The notes under the pieces: model-generated
The model's input: only the letters and a program-made list of their open reading frames with translations
Told to the model about the DNA's origin: nothing
Databases searched by the model: none
Part shown: in pieces, positions 15,396 to 24,150 of the stretch
Layout: every line of letters begins with the position of its first letter
How positions within the stretch are numbered: the first letter of the stretch is position 1
Source: Crocinitomix sp.
GTDB lineage: Bacteria; Bacteroidota; Bacteroidia; Flavobacteriales_D; Crocinitomicaceae
DNA: 32,458 nucleotides
Reading direction: 5' to 3'
Assembly (NCBI GenBank): GCA_013138735.1
Contig: WTCE01000131.1
Coordinates: 1 to 32,458 of the forward strand
Program-made: the position numbers and the translations under genes

Positions 15396-16986
15396 ATTTC
15401 TTGAAAGAATTGGTCAGAAATTTTTCATCACGGCCATAAATATCTGGATGAAAAATGATGTTACCAGTGCTATCTCCAGTGGCCGTGTAATATTCAATAA
15501 ATACTTCAAAAGGTTCTTCCAATTCAATTACACGTTGTATCCCTCTTTGAACGAGGCTTTCTAAGGTGTCTCCTTGAATTTTATGTTGATCAAGATCTAA
15601 AATAGATTTGGCTAAATCGAAAGGTTGGTGCAAACGAACACAACCGTGCGAATACGCACGGACATCATTAGAGAACAGCCGCTTAGAAGGTGTGTCGTGC
15701 AAATAGACTGAATGCGGATTAGGGAACAGGAATTTGATTTTTCCAAGGCTATTTCCGCCACCGCCATTCTGTCTAACCTTATAGGGGAAGTTCCCTTGGC
15801 GCACTGTTGACCAATCAACTCCAGTTGGATCAACTTGTTCGCCGCTTTGAAAAATTTTATAACCCCGCTTTGCAAAATAAGCCGAGTCCTTTCGAGCAGC
15901 AGATAAAATTTCTGTTGATGAAATGGAATAGGGAACATGCCAAAAAGGATTGGTAATCATACGTTTCATGGTTGCATGAAATTGAGGTGTTTGTGTGGCA
16001 TAAGCCCCTACTACAACGCGGTGTTTTCTTTTGACTTCTAAACTGTCAACAAAGTAAAGTGTGAATTCGGGTATATTCACTCGGATATAACGCTTAGGTA
16101 CAGACTTTTTCCAACGCCATTTTTCCATGCTTAATGCCGCTTGATAAAAACGATCACGGTTACTTTTTGCTAAGGCTCTTCCCGTCCATTTACCAACAAT
16201 GGCATCATCCTTTAAGCCATTATTTAACTGAAAAACTTTCAGGCGTTCAATAAAAAGAGAATCATTAGTTGCCGTAGTAGAATCCACATATAAATGGCCA
16301 ATTAAGGCTTCTTTTGCAACTTTATAGCAGGCAATAGAATCTTCTTTAAAGGGCGGAACTTCGTAATGGTTGGTATCTAACTCAAAACTGTCTAAAAAAG
16401 CAACTAATCCTTTTTGTAATTGCAAATAATCCCAATGCTGCGGTTGATGACTGGTAATAACTTCTGTCACACTTTCACCGTTTCGAACCCGATCTAATTG
16501 AGCATTTAATGAGTAGGTTAAAGAATCTTTCTTCCAAACATAACTATAGTCAGTTGAATCTATACAACCCATGTTTATATGTGTAGTGTAAAGATAAAAG
16601 GCGTTAGTGAGCAACATTTCTGCATCCATTAATGAAGAATCCACCATTTTATGAATAAGTTTAGCATGAAACATTTCAGGCATAAAACCATAGTCAAAAG
16701 CATTATCAATCATGCTCACAAACTCAGTACCTGCAGTGCTCAAGTTTGCCTTTTCTGTCCAAATTGGATGATATGAGTTGGTGTCATAATAAGCGAGTAC
16801 TTCGGCATTCGCCAAAAGTGTGTCAGCTCCATAAACAAGCTGTTGTGTACTGTCAAACTTTGCTTGCAAAATTTCACTTAAAGCAATTTCTGCTTCAGTA
16901 AACTCATCAGCCTCAGCGTCACCACAGTTCGCCAATGTAACGAAAAGTGTCAGAATCAGTATACGTTTGATAGTGTTATAAATCAT
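15385..16986 (-). CDS. L,D-transpeptidase (YcbB/LdtD-like), predicted lipoprotein
   Basis: 533 residues. The N-terminus MIYNTIKRILILTLFVTLANC looks like a lipoprotein signal with Cys21, so the enzyme is probably membrane-anchored in the periplasm. A scaffold region (about 40-230) is followed by a peptidoglycan-binding-like segment (FIERLKVFQLNNGLKDD, 245-261) and the YkuD catalytic domain (about 298-470). The active-site motif is SHGCVRLHQPFD, with His447 and Cys449; the upstream FPNPHSVYLHDTP (421-433) is also conserved. This matches the large YcbB class, which makes 3-3 crosslinks in peptidoglycan or attaches proteins to it. The gene is first in a two-gene operon with the overlapping lipoprotein and divergent from the rhomboid gene. 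Confidence 0.88.
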   Translation of the reverse strand: MIYNTIKRILILTLFVTLANCGDAEADEFTEAEIALSEILQAKFDSTQQLVYGADTLLANAEVLAYYDTNSYHPIWTEKANLSTAGTEFVSMIDNAFDYGFMPEMFHAKLIHKMVDSSLMDAEMLLTNAFYLYTTHINMGCIDSTDYSYVWKKDSLTYSLNAQLDRVRNGESVTEVITSHQPQHWDYLQLQKGLVAFLDSFELDTNHYEVPPFKEDSIACYKVAKEALIGHLYVDSTTATNDSLFIERLKVFQLNNGLKDDAIVGKWTGRALAKSNRDRFYQAALSMEKWRWKKSVPKRYIRVNIPEFTLYFVDSLEVKRKHRVVVGAYATQTPQFHATMKRMITNPFWHVPYSISSTEILSAARKDSAYFAKRGYKIFQSGEQVDPTGVDWSTVRQGNFPYKVRQNGGGGNSLGKIKFLFPNPHSVYLHDTPSKRLFSNDVRAYSHGCVRLHQPFDLAKSILDLDQHKIQGDTLESLVQRGIQRVIELEEPFEVFIEYYTATGDSTGNIIFHPDIYGRDEKFLTNSFKKFEF

Positions 16987-17037
16987 TTCAGTTTAAATAT
17001 AGCAAACTGGGGTTACATAAAATTATTTAGAGGACAA

Positions 17038-17652
17038 ATGTACGTTACTTATTTATTATTAGCTATTACAATCTTGATTTCCGTTAAAGCAATGGAAGAC
17101 ATGACTTTAAAAGGAAAGCTAATGATGAATCCTTATGACGTGGTTCATAATAAAAAATGGTACCGTTGTTTTAGTCATGCATTTATTCATGCAGACTTTA
17201 TGCATTTGGGCTTTAACATGTTTGTATTGTATGGGTTTGGAATTGGGCTAGAAGATACTTTGGTATTTCGATACGGTTTTCAAGGATATATAATGTTCAC
17301 TGTACTATACCTTTTAGGGATTTTATTTGCAACACTGCCATCATTAATAAAACATAAAGATAATCCAAGTTACAATGCGCTGGGTGCTTCGGGTGCAGTT
17401 ATGGCTGTTTTGTTTGCGTATATTCTGACCAATCCTGAGAGAGAATTGGAACTTTTATTACTGCCTGGAATTGATATACCAGGTTATATTTTTGGACCTA
17501 TAATCTTAGCGATTGAATATGCAATGTCAAAAAAGGGCGGAACAGGAATTGCGCATGATGCGCATTTTGCTGGCGCAATTTTTGGTGTATTATTCATTAC
17601 AGCTGTGGATTATCATTATTTGTTAAACTTCTTTAAGCATTTTGTTTCATGA
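17038..17652 (+). CDS. Rhomboid-family intramembrane serine protease
   Basis: 204 residues with about six hydrophobic helices. Rhomboid landmarks are present in order: HADFMHLGFNMFVLYGFG (51-68, with the HxxxN type motif), the nucleophile Ser118 in LGASGAVMA, and AHFAGAIFG (175-183) supplying the likely catalytic His176. Rhomboids cut transmembrane proteins inside the membrane; the substrate here is unknown. The gene leads an operon: its stop overlaps the ATG of the aminotransferase gene by 4 nt (ATGA). It diverges from the L,D-transpeptidase gene across about 50 nt. Confidence 0.88.
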   Translation: MYVTYLLLAITILISVKAMEDMTLKGKLMMNPYDVVHNKKWYRCFSHAFIHADFMHLGFNMFVLYGFGIGLEDTLVFRYGFQGYIMFTVLYLLGILFATLPSLIKHKDNPSYNALGASGAVMAVLFAYILTNPERELELLLLPGIDIPGYIFGPIILAIEYAMSKKGGTGIAHDAHFAGAIFGVLFITAVDYHYLLNFFKHFVS

Positions 17653-18500
17653 GTAATTTTGTTATTAATAACGGTGTATTAGTTTCTACTGACGGATATT
17701 CAATTCGAGCAGGGAATAGAGGACATTTATATGGAGATGGACTATTTGAAACGATTCGTGTCATCAACGGTCATCCTATCAATTTAGAAAACCATTTAAA
17801 TCGGTTAATGGAAGGGATGAAGGTCATGCAAATGAACTATCCGGTTGAATTTAATGTGCCTTTTTTTGAGCGAGAGATCCAAACCTTGCTAACCAAAAAT
17901 GAAATTGCTGAAAGTGCAAGGATTCGTTTATCGGTTGATAGAAAAGCAGGAGGGAATTATTTGCCAACGTCCAATCATATTGATTATTTTATTGAGGTTG
18001 AACCTGTAATTCCAAATCGTTTTGAGTTGAATGAAGAAGGTTTGGCAATAGATTTGTACGATCAAATGAACAAACAAATCAATCTATTGTCGCCTTATAA
18101 AACTAAAAATTGCCTCGTTTATATTATGGGCAAATTGAAAGCAAAAGAAAAAGGAGTGGATGATTTGTTGATCTTGAACGATAAGATGGGAATCATTGAA
18201 AGTACAAGCTCAAACTTATTTATAGTTAGTAATGGCGTATTATATACGCCCGGTTTAGATTTAGGCTGTTTAGGCGGAACAATGCGAATGCAAATCATAA
18301 ACTTAGCGATACAGCACAATATTAAAGTATATGAATGTAATATCTCGCCTCAAAATTTATTAGCGGCAGATGAGCTATTTTTAACCAATGCTATTAAAGG
18401 CGTTGTATGGGTGAAATCTTTCCGAACGAAGGAATATGGTCAAACAATTTCTCAAAAATTAGTCGATTATTTGAATGAAAAATGGAATGCAAGTGCGTGA
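17649..18500 (+). CDS. Aminotransferase class IV (PLP fold type IV) enzyme
   Basis: 283 residues with the hallmarks of the class: YGDGLFETIR (28-37), a LENHLNRL segment (46-53), the PLP lysine probably Lys151 in SPYKTKN, and ESTSSNLFIV (184-193) with LGGTMR (208-213) near the cofactor phosphate. The class includes branched-chain aminotransferase, D-amino-acid aminotransferase and 4-amino-4-deoxychorismate lyase. The length suits the last two, and pabC-type folate synthesis is a fair guess, but the motifs do not settle the substrate. Translation is coupled to the rhomboid gene by an ATGA overlap. Confidence 0.82.
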   Translation: MSNFVINNGVLVSTDGYSIRAGNRGHLYGDGLFETIRVINGHPINLENHLNRLMEGMKVMQMNYPVEFNVPFFEREIQTLLTKNEIAESARIRLSVDRKAGGNYLPTSNHIDYFIEVEPVIPNRFELNEEGLAIDLYDQMNKQINLLSPYKTKNCLVYIMGKLKAKEKGVDDLLILNDKMGIIESTSSNLFIVSNGVLYTPGLDLGCLGGTMRMQIINLAIQHNIKVYECNISPQNLLAADELFLTNAIKGVVWVKSFRTKEYGQTISQKLVDYLNEKWNASA

Positions 18501-18510
18501 AAAAAATAAT

Positions 18511-19722
18511 ATGAAAAGTTGGAGGTTAGTTGCGGTATTGGTAATTACGCTATTTGGTATGAATGCCTTTGGTCAAAAAGAGACGAAAGATGAAAAGCAG
18601 ATCACCAAATGTTGGAAAGTATTTAAAACGAAAAGCTATTCGAAAGGGATAGATAAGTTAGAGAAATACATGTCCAAGCAAGAATGGCCTTCTTTATTGG
18701 CTTATGAATCATTGGTGTCAATGCATTATGCGAATTATAGTAGAAATGCAAAGATCTTTGGTTTTGATCTTAAAGTAGAAATAGATGGCGTTGAAAATGA
18801 TTCGTTGAGCTTGACATTTCAAGATTTAATGGAACAAATTTATCGGACGGGGTTTTTAGACGTGTGCAGAATGAGTACCATGGAGTCAACTTCGCCAAGT
18901 GCGGATGTTTATTTGAGACAATTGATGGTTGATATTGATCCAGACACGGCTGTTTCGGATAAAGGCTCTGAATATTATTTAGAAGCTGAGAAATTTTTTG
19001 TCAATCAAGATTTTGAACTTGCTGAGTCAAATTACCGTAAGGCTCTAAAGGAGGATACTGCTTATTATAAGGCGCATTTATATTTAGGTGATAGCTTTTG
19101 GGCCCGTCACGAATACGATAGTGCTTTGGTTTACTACAATATTGCACGCGAAATGCAGCCAAATTTATTAGAGCCGCGTATCTACATTATTGATGCCTTG
19201 GTGGAACAAGAGCTCTTTTATCGCGCCAAAAAAGAATGCATTGCTGCTTTGACCGTCTATCCCGGGCATAATCTCAAATACAAATTACAACGTGTACTTT
19301 ATATTGAAAATAGATTCATGAATGAGCACCGTTTAAAGCGCCGTTTTTATCCAAACGATATGGCGAACGACGAACAACCTACCTTGGAAGAGAATGTGTT
19401 TTGGGCAGATTATCGCAAGGCGAAGGCGGAAGTGAGTAAGTATTGTAATGCTGATGGAATTATAGAGGAGAATGGTGAAACAGAAGATCGCTATTTGGAA
19501 GTGTATTCTCTGCGTAGAATGTTAGAACAACATATACATGATTTGCCAGAACCACTTCATTTTGCTGATAAAATGCGAGAAGAAGGATTTTTGGAACCTT
19601 ATGTTTTCGTTTCTTTATTCCACATTGATATTTATCCTCAGTTCAAAGATTATATGGCGGATGAAGCAAATCGTGAAAAAACGATTGACTTTGTAGAGAA
19701 ATATTTAATCGAAGTGATTTAA
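18511..19722 (+). CDS. Secreted TPR-repeat protein
   Basis: 403 residues from the ATG at 18511. That start is preferred over the in-frame ATG at 18475 because it opens directly into a signal peptide (MKSWRLVAVLVITLFGMNAFGQ) and lies 10 nt after the preceding stop. Tetratricopeptide repeats lie around residues 145-245 (EKFFVNQDFELAESNYRKAL and the following copies). The C-terminal 150 residues are charged and unrecognised. TPRs mount protein partners, so a periplasmic scaffold is likely. It is third in the rhomboid / aminotransferase operon, and a weak stem-loop follows the stop. Confidence 0.75.
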   Translation: MKSWRLVAVLVITLFGMNAFGQKETKDEKQITKCWKVFKTKSYSKGIDKLEKYMSKQEWPSLLAYESLVSMHYANYSRNAKIFGFDLKVEIDGVENDSLSLTFQDLMEQIYRTGFLDVCRMSTMESTSPSADVYLRQLMVDIDPDTAVSDKGSEYYLEAEKFFVNQDFELAESNYRKALKEDTAYYKAHLYLGDSFWARHEYDSALVYYNIAREMQPNLLEPRIYIIDALVEQELFYRAKKECIAALTVYPGHNLKYKLQRVLYIENRFMNEHRLKRRFYPNDMANDEQPTLEENVFWADYRKAKAEVSKYCNADGIIEENGETEDRYLEVYSLRRMLEQHIHDLPEPLHFADKMREEGFLEPYVFVSLFHIDIYPQFKDYMADEANREKTIDFVEKYLIEVI

Positions 19723-19743
19723 ACCTGTTCTAAAACGAGGTTT
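19721..19743. terminator. Weak bidirectional terminator between convergent genes
   Basis: AAACCT (19721-19726) and AGGTTT (19738-19743) form a 6-bp stem with an 11-nt loop, flanked by A/T tracts on both sides. It sits between the stops of the TPR gene and yqgE. Confidence 0.35.
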
Positions 19744-20333
19744 TAATTTAGTGTAGGATTTTTAGGGAAATGCGCAAAAGCTTTATACTTCCCTCCTTGG
19801 CGCGACATATAATCCGTCCAAAGTGTTTCATTACTGGTGTTCATAAGGTCAATTGTGTTGTTAACATCTGCTACTAACCATGCATTATGCTTTAATTCAC
19901 CATCCAATTGTTTTTCAACCCAACCTGAATAGCCTAGAAAAAAACGAATCTCATTTTGTTTTATAGCACCTGAGATCAGCATGTTTTTGAGTGTTTCAAA
20001 ATCACCACCAGCATAAATTTCATCCGTTACCTGAACGCTATCTGGAAGTCTATCGCCAAGTGTGTGGATATAATAAAGATTTTTAGAGCTCACAGGTCCG
20101 CCCAATCCTATTCGGGCTTCAAATCCAACATCATCTTTTGCAGGCAAACCTTCAAAATCCGCTAATCTAACGTCAACATAATTGTTTAAAACAAATCCAA
20201 ATGACCCGTCCTCATTATGTTCGCACAGCAATACTACCGACCGATTAAAGTAGGAACTCTCTTCAAAAGGTTCTGTTATTAGCAGGCGTCCTTTTTTTGG
20301 ATCTAATTTATTGTAAACGTTTAAATCAATCAT
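19743..20333 (-). CDS. yqgE: YqgE/AlgH (UPF0301) family protein
   Basis: 196 residues when started at the ATG at 20333 (MIDLNVYNKLDPKKGRLLI). The frame is open further upstream, but a good -7 box lies at 20340-20347, so the longer start is unlikely. Family signatures are GRLLITEPF, FNRSVVLLCEHNEDGSFGFVLN and LGGPVSSKNLYYIHT, plus FFLGYSGWVEKQLDGEL in the C-terminal half. Members are small cytoplasmic proteins of unclear function, often annotated as putative transcriptional regulators without direct support. Confidence 0.9.
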   Translation of the reverse strand: MIDLNVYNKLDPKKGRLLITEPFEESSYFNRSVVLLCEHNEDGSFGFVLNNYVDVRLADFEGLPAKDDVGFEARIGLGGPVSSKNLYYIHTLGDRLPDSVQVTDEIYAGGDFETLKNMLISGAIKQNEIRFFLGYSGWVEKQLDGELKHNAWLVADVNNTIDLMNTSNETLWTDYMSRQGGKYKAFAHFPKNPTLN

Positions 20334-20339
20334 TTGGTA

Positions 20340-20347
20340 CAAAGATA
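20340..20347 (-). promoter_or_regulatory. Bacteroidota -7 box upstream of yqgE
   Basis: The minus strand reads TATCTTTG (TAnnTTTG), ending 7 nt before the ATG at 20333. This implies an almost leaderless message and supports the shorter start. No clear -33 box is seen. Confidence 0.4.
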
Positions 20348-20534
20348 AGACGTTAACAAAACTAAAAAAGTATAATTGCGGACAAAAAAAGTTAAAACGA
20401 ACGAATAATTGCATAAAAAACCCGATTTCGTCAATGATTACAACAAATTTTAAACCGTTTCGTGATACTTGTTTTTAAAAAGAAGTGAGTTTTGAAAAAA
20501 GTAAGGCTTTTTTTTATGACATTTGTTAAAGTAT

Positions 20535-20981
20535 ATGGCGAGGATAGAAGTAAAAAATAAAAAAGCACGTTTTGAGTTCGAATTATTGGAGGATTTTAAT
20601 GCAGGGATTGTATTGACTGGAACCGAAATGAAATCGATTAGAAACGGTAAGGCAAGCATTATGGAATCATTTTGTGCTTTTTTGAATGGTGAATTATTTG
20701 TACGAAACATGTATGTGGCAGAGTATGAAAATGGCAGCTATAACAACCATAATCCGCGTCGAGATAGAAAATTGTTGTTGAAAAAAGGAGAGCTTAAGAA
20801 ATTAGAAAAAAAGCTAAAAGATAAAGGTTTGACAGTTATCCCTTCTAAACTATACATCAATGAAAAGAACTTGGCCAAAATAAGAATTCACTTGGCAAAA
20901 GGTAAAAAGCTCCACGATAAAAGGGGAGATTTAAAGGATAAAGACGTTAAGCGTGAAATGGATCGCGCTATGAAACGATAG
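20535..20981 (+). CDS. smpB: SsrA-binding protein SmpB
   Basis: 148 residues from the ATG at 20535. An in-frame TTG four codons upstream is unlikely. The protein is recognisable throughout: [36 protein letters not shown], a central [38 protein letters not shown], and the basic C-terminal tail ([20 protein letters not shown]) that folds in the ribosomal mRNA channel. SmpB binds tmRNA and delivers it to stalled ribosomes for trans-translation. No tmRNA gene is visible next to it. The gene is monocistronic, with a strong terminator 20 nt after its stop. Confidence 0.96.
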   Translation: MARIEVKNKKARFEFELLEDFNAGIVLTGTEMKSIRNGKASIMESFCAFLNGELFVRNMYVAEYENGSYNNHNPRRDRKLLLKKGELKKLEKKLKDKGLTVIPSKLYINEKNLAKIRIHLAKGKKLHDKRGDLKDKDVKREMDRAMKR

Positions 20982-21000
20982 GGAGATATAAGAAACAAAA

Positions 21001-21045
21001 AAAATCCGCAGCGCATTTCGAGAACCTCAATGTGCTGCGGATTTT
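21001..21045. terminator. Bidirectional rho-independent terminator after smpB
   Basis: AAAATCCGCAGCGCA (21001-21015) pairs with TGTGCTGCGGATTTT (21031-21045), a 15-bp stem with one mismatch and a 15-nt loop, GC-rich in the middle and with A and T tracts at its ends. It serves smpB on the plus strand and the convergent Omp28-like gene on the minus strand. Confidence 0.85.
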
Positions 21046-21066
21046 TATATTATTCGAAGTGATCTG

Positions 21067-22155
21067 CTAGTGCATCACACTCAATTTTTCAGTTTTCTTT
21101 CCTTGTTCTGTTGTTAAAGTCACAAAATACATTCCGTTATCTAAATTTTCCGTATCAATATTATACGTCATAGTTTCTGTACCAATATTTGCGATTAACT
21201 CTTCCTTGATCAATTTACCTGCATTATCGTAAATAGCTATTGTTACGTTACCAGCATCTGCAATGGTTGAATAAGTAACCAAAGCCATATCGCTTGTTGG
21301 ATTAGGATAGATCGAAAGTTGCGTTATCGCTTCAATCGTATTTGTTTCAATACTTGACATTCCAGCTGTAGCATAAGCCGATTGATAAACCTCACGAGTT
21401 GAACTACGTTGAACCCATACAACAACACCTAAGTCGCTAAACTCTTCAACAGAGTGATCATCATCATGATCAATAGGATCTGTAGCATCAGGAGGGAGTA
21501 CATAATCTCCAGCAAATACATGCTCAAGATCAATAGTAACAATTTCACCTTCATCTAAACCGCCTAAATATGTTCCGCCTAATCCTGGAACCATTTTTTT
21601 CATAACATGCTCAAACTCCGTTTCGCCGTTTGTTTTAACATTTTCAGTTGTTAGTTTTTCAAAAATGGCACAATGTAAAAACAAGCCTCCTGAGCTTTCT
21701 AATTCTTGTAAAGCCGTTACATCAACCTGAATAGTAACTGTTTGAGTAACCTCGTTAACTTGAAAGAAAGCTTCTAATTCAACAGGAGATTCAACAGCAG
21801 CTGCCGCGTCCATTCCGTCTTGATCCAAACTGGTCGGACTCGAATCAAATCCACCATCAATTTCTAAATGTGGTACACCACCTATGCCATAAAAACTTCT
21901 TCTTGAACCTCCCTCAGCTGTAAAATAAGGATCGCCAGTTCCTGGCCAACTCATTTGATATTTTAAAGAGGTGAAAGTCCCTTCGTTTTCTGGGGCTGTA
22001 AATAAGCCTTCCAAATGAATATTACCTCCCAAACATGGCGGACATGTTGAAGATGTAAACGATTCATAGAATGGCGTTCGAGTAGTTGTTTGCGCTGAAA
22101 CCAAACCTGTGGCTAAAATTGCGGCGCCGAATAAGAGTGTTTTTTTAAATGACAT
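21067..22155 (-). CDS. Omp28-related secreted protein with T9SS type A sorting domain
   Basis: 362 residues. The signal peptide ends near residue 21 (GLVSAQ). The following RTPFYESFTSSTCPPCLGGN (about 26-45) carries a CxxC pair (Cys38, Cys41) in a thioredoxin-like setting, as in the Omp28 family. A beta-rich middle domain runs to about 275 and a type A sorting domain closes the protein (QLSIYPNPTSDMALVTYS ... LDNGMYFVTLTTEQGKKTEKL). It should be exported by T9SS to the surface or medium. A disulfide-related role is possible but unproven. Monocistronic. Confidence 0.85.
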   Translation of the reverse strand: MSFKKTLLFGAAILATGLVSAQTTTRTPFYESFTSSTCPPCLGGNIHLEGLFTAPENEGTFTSLKYQMSWPGTGDPYFTAEGGSRRSFYGIGGVPHLEIDGGFDSSPTSLDQDGMDAAAAVESPVELEAFFQVNEVTQTVTIQVDVTALQELESSGGLFLHCAIFEKLTTENVKTNGETEFEHVMKKMVPGLGGTYLGGLDEGEIVTIDLEHVFAGDYVLPPDATDPIDHDDDHSVEEFSDLGVVVWVQRSSTREVYQSAYATAGMSSIETNTIEAITQLSIYPNPTSDMALVTYSTIADAGNVTIAIYDNAGKLIKEELIANIGTETMTYNIDTENLDNGMYFVTLTTEQGKKTEKLSVMH

Positions 22156-22238
22156 AGTTTTATTTATTGTAACAACTAAAATAATGAAAATAAGTGATTT
22201 GGGAAACGAGAAAGTTGAGAAACCTTTGATTCCTACGT

Positions 22239-23375
22239 TTACAAGCCCTTTTCAACTCGCAAAGCTTCAATCACTGCCCAAATTTTTTCAGCGGTAAAAT
22301 CCCAATTGAAAAGTTGACCACGTTTTAAACCTTTTTGAATCAGTTCTGCTCGTAGGTTGGAGTTTGTTTCAATCTCAATTAATCCTGCGGTGATGGCTTC
22401 AACGGAAAAAGGATCTACCAAAATTCCAGCATCACCAGTTACTTCAGGTAATGAAGTTTTGTTGCCAGATAAGATGGGTGTTCCCGATTTCATTGCTTCT
22501 ACTAGTGGAATGCCAAATCCTTCGAAATAGGAAACAAAAGTCAACGCGCGGGCACTAGCCATTAATTTGGTTAAGGTATCTAAATCAACATGGCCAGAAA
22601 AGTGAATGGCATCTTTATGTTCAATTTCCGTCAATTTTTCTGTGAATCCTTCATTTTTCCAAAGGTTTTCTCCAACAATTAGCAATTGGTTTTCAGAATT
22701 TGTTTGCTTCTTAAAAGCATCAAAAGCAGCTAACAATCGTCCTAAATTTTTTCTAGGATGCAAGGCGCCGACAAAAATAAAATAAGGTTTGTTATTCGTG
22801 TATTCTTTGCGAATTGCTGTTTTAACAGAATCCTCCACAGGTTTAAAAGCATCACTTCCGCCATTGTGGGCTACGGTTATTTTACCTAGGCTTATTCCGT
22901 ATGTTTTTGCAATATCTTGTTTCGAGAATTCAGAAACGGTGATTAGGTGTGCGGCTTTTTTTGCGAATAAGGGAAAATATTTTTTAAGATAATTTCGAGG
23001 TGCTTTCGGCAAATCTTCTGGGAAATGCTCAAAATTGATATCATGTATGACGCCGATTTGCGGAACGTCTGTTGTGAGCGACAAAAATCCGTCAGGCGAG
23101 AAGAATAGGTCAATTTTGTGCTTTTTTAACGCCCGTTTTACCGAATAATTAAACCAAATTTTAAATAGAATCGGGTGTCTTGCCGGTGGATTTAAAACGA
23201 CAGGTTTTACATTGGATGAAAAGATGAATTTGGGATCATAAGCGCGATCAAAAAAGAAAATAAATTCATGTTCAGGATGCGATTCTACAATCCGTTTTAC
23301 CGTCTCATAAGTGAACCAGCCAAAGCCCTCCATTTTGTTCTTTAATAAAAAACGGGTGTTGATCGCTATTCTCAT
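22239..23375 (-). CDS. Glycosyltransferase family 4 (GT-B fold)
   Basis: 378 residues. The N-terminal Rossmann half begins MRIAINTRFLLKNKMEGFGW and has the acceptor-side helix VIHDINFEHFPEDLP. The C-terminal donor half contains FVGALHPRKNLGRLLAAF and the E-x7-E motif EGFGIPLVE within FEGFGIPLVEAMKSGTPILS. This is the pattern of retaining GT4 enzymes that transfer sugars from nucleotide donors, typically in polysaccharide or lipopolysaccharide assembly. The specific substrate is unknown. It diverges from the FkbM methyltransferase gene across about 50 nt, a pairing common in glycan loci, though no larger glycan cluster is present. Confidence 0.88.
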   Translation of the reverse strand: MRIAINTRFLLKNKMEGFGWFTYETVKRIVESHPEHEFIFFFDRAYDPKFIFSSNVKPVVLNPPARHPILFKIWFNYSVKRALKKHKIDLFFSPDGFLSLTTDVPQIGVIHDINFEHFPEDLPKAPRNYLKKYFPLFAKKAAHLITVSEFSKQDIAKTYGISLGKITVAHNGGSDAFKPVEDSVKTAIRKEYTNNKPYFIFVGALHPRKNLGRLLAAFDAFKKQTNSENQLLIVGENLWKNEGFTEKLTEIEHKDAIHFSGHVDLDTLTKLMASARALTFVSYFEGFGIPLVEAMKSGTPILSGNKTSLPEVTGDAGILVDPFSVEAITAGLIEIETNSNLRAELIQKGLKRGQLFNWDFTAEKIWAVIEALRVEKGL

Positions 23376-23409
23376 TGTGGCGAATTTATGGCTTTCTTTA
23401 ATTTTATCC

Positions 23410-23417
23410 TATTTTTG
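23410..23417 (+). promoter_or_regulatory. Bacteroidota -7 box upstream of the FkbM methyltransferase
   Basis: TATTTTTG matches TAnnTTTG and ends 8 nt before the ATG at 23426. No -33 box at normal spacing is evident. The implied leader is only a few bases long. Confidence 0.4.
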
Positions 23418-23425
23418 TGACCGCT

Positions 23426-24145
23426 ATGAAGAATTTTGTCAAGTATATTCTACAAAAAACACTAGGTTATGAACGCTATCTCCATGTGTTTTCTAAATAC
23501 AAAATTCGGACATTGAAAAACGACGCAAAAGAGAAAGATTTTTTCGCTTTTATGGATGCCATTGAAAAAGACGGAGCTATTATGGATGTAGGCGCCAATA
23601 TAGGCATTATGACTTACCACCTAGCAACTCGTTTTAAGGATCGTAAGATCCTTGCGATTGAGCCCATGCCTGATAATTTCAGCATTCTTAAACAAATCGT
23701 TGACAAAAATAAATTAGACAATGTTGTATTAGTGCCGAGCGCCGTTGGAGACGAAAAAGCTGTACTTAAAATGGTGCTTCCCTTAAATGGTAAGGTAAAA
23801 ATGCAAGGTTTGGCACATGTCGTACATGATTCAATTGATGAATGGAATGAAGGCGAACAGATTGATGTTAACTGCGAACGTTTAGATGATATCGCTAACG
23901 GTGAAAAGATTGCCGGGATAAAGATGGACATTGAAAATTTTGAATACTTTGCCTTGAAAGGAGCCGTGGATTTATTGAAACGTGATAAACCTGTGGTCTA
24001 TTTAGAATTGTGGGAAAATGAAAATCGTGATAAGTGTTTTGAATTTTTAAGAAGCCTGAATTATCAAGCTTTTATTCAAACAGATAACGGTTTAATACCA
24101 TTCGATCCTGCTTCGCATCAAAAACAAAACTTTATTTTCAGATAA
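23426..24145 (+). CDS. FkbM-family SAM-dependent methyltransferase
   Basis: 239 residues from the ATG at 23426. A GTG three codons upstream is in frame, but it lies in the -7 box. Motif I for S-adenosylmethionine is MDVGANIGIMTYHLA, about 52 residues in. Later motifs are ILAIEPMPDNFSILKQIV and VNCERLDDI, and the FkbM-type KMDIENFEYFALKGAVDLL, followed by VVYLELWENE. The family O-methylates sugars or small molecules and often accompanies glycosyltransferases, as here with the divergent GT4 gene. The substrate is unknown. It is convergent with the helicase gene, 5 nt apart. Confidence 0.85.
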   Translation: MKNFVKYILQKTLGYERYLHVFSKYKIRTLKNDAKEKDFFAFMDAIEKDGAIMDVGANIGIMTYHLATRFKDRKILAIEPMPDNFSILKQIVDKNKLDNVVLVPSAVGDEKAVLKMVLPLNGKVKMQGLAHVVHDSIDEWNEGEQIDVNCERLDDIANGEKIAGIKMDIENFEYFALKGAVDLLKRDKPVVYLELWENENRDKCFEFLRSLNYQAFIQTDNGLIPFDPASHQKQNFIFR

Positions 24146-24150
24146 TTCAA

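Noticed and set aside
15612-15938. 108-codon minus-strand ORF within the L,D-transpeptidase gene
   Set aside because: It lies in another frame over the catalytic domain coding region; no start context or protein features.
18475-18510. Upstream ATG as start of the TPR protein
   Set aside because: It lies inside the aminotransferase gene and would put a charged 12-residue leader before an obvious signal peptide.
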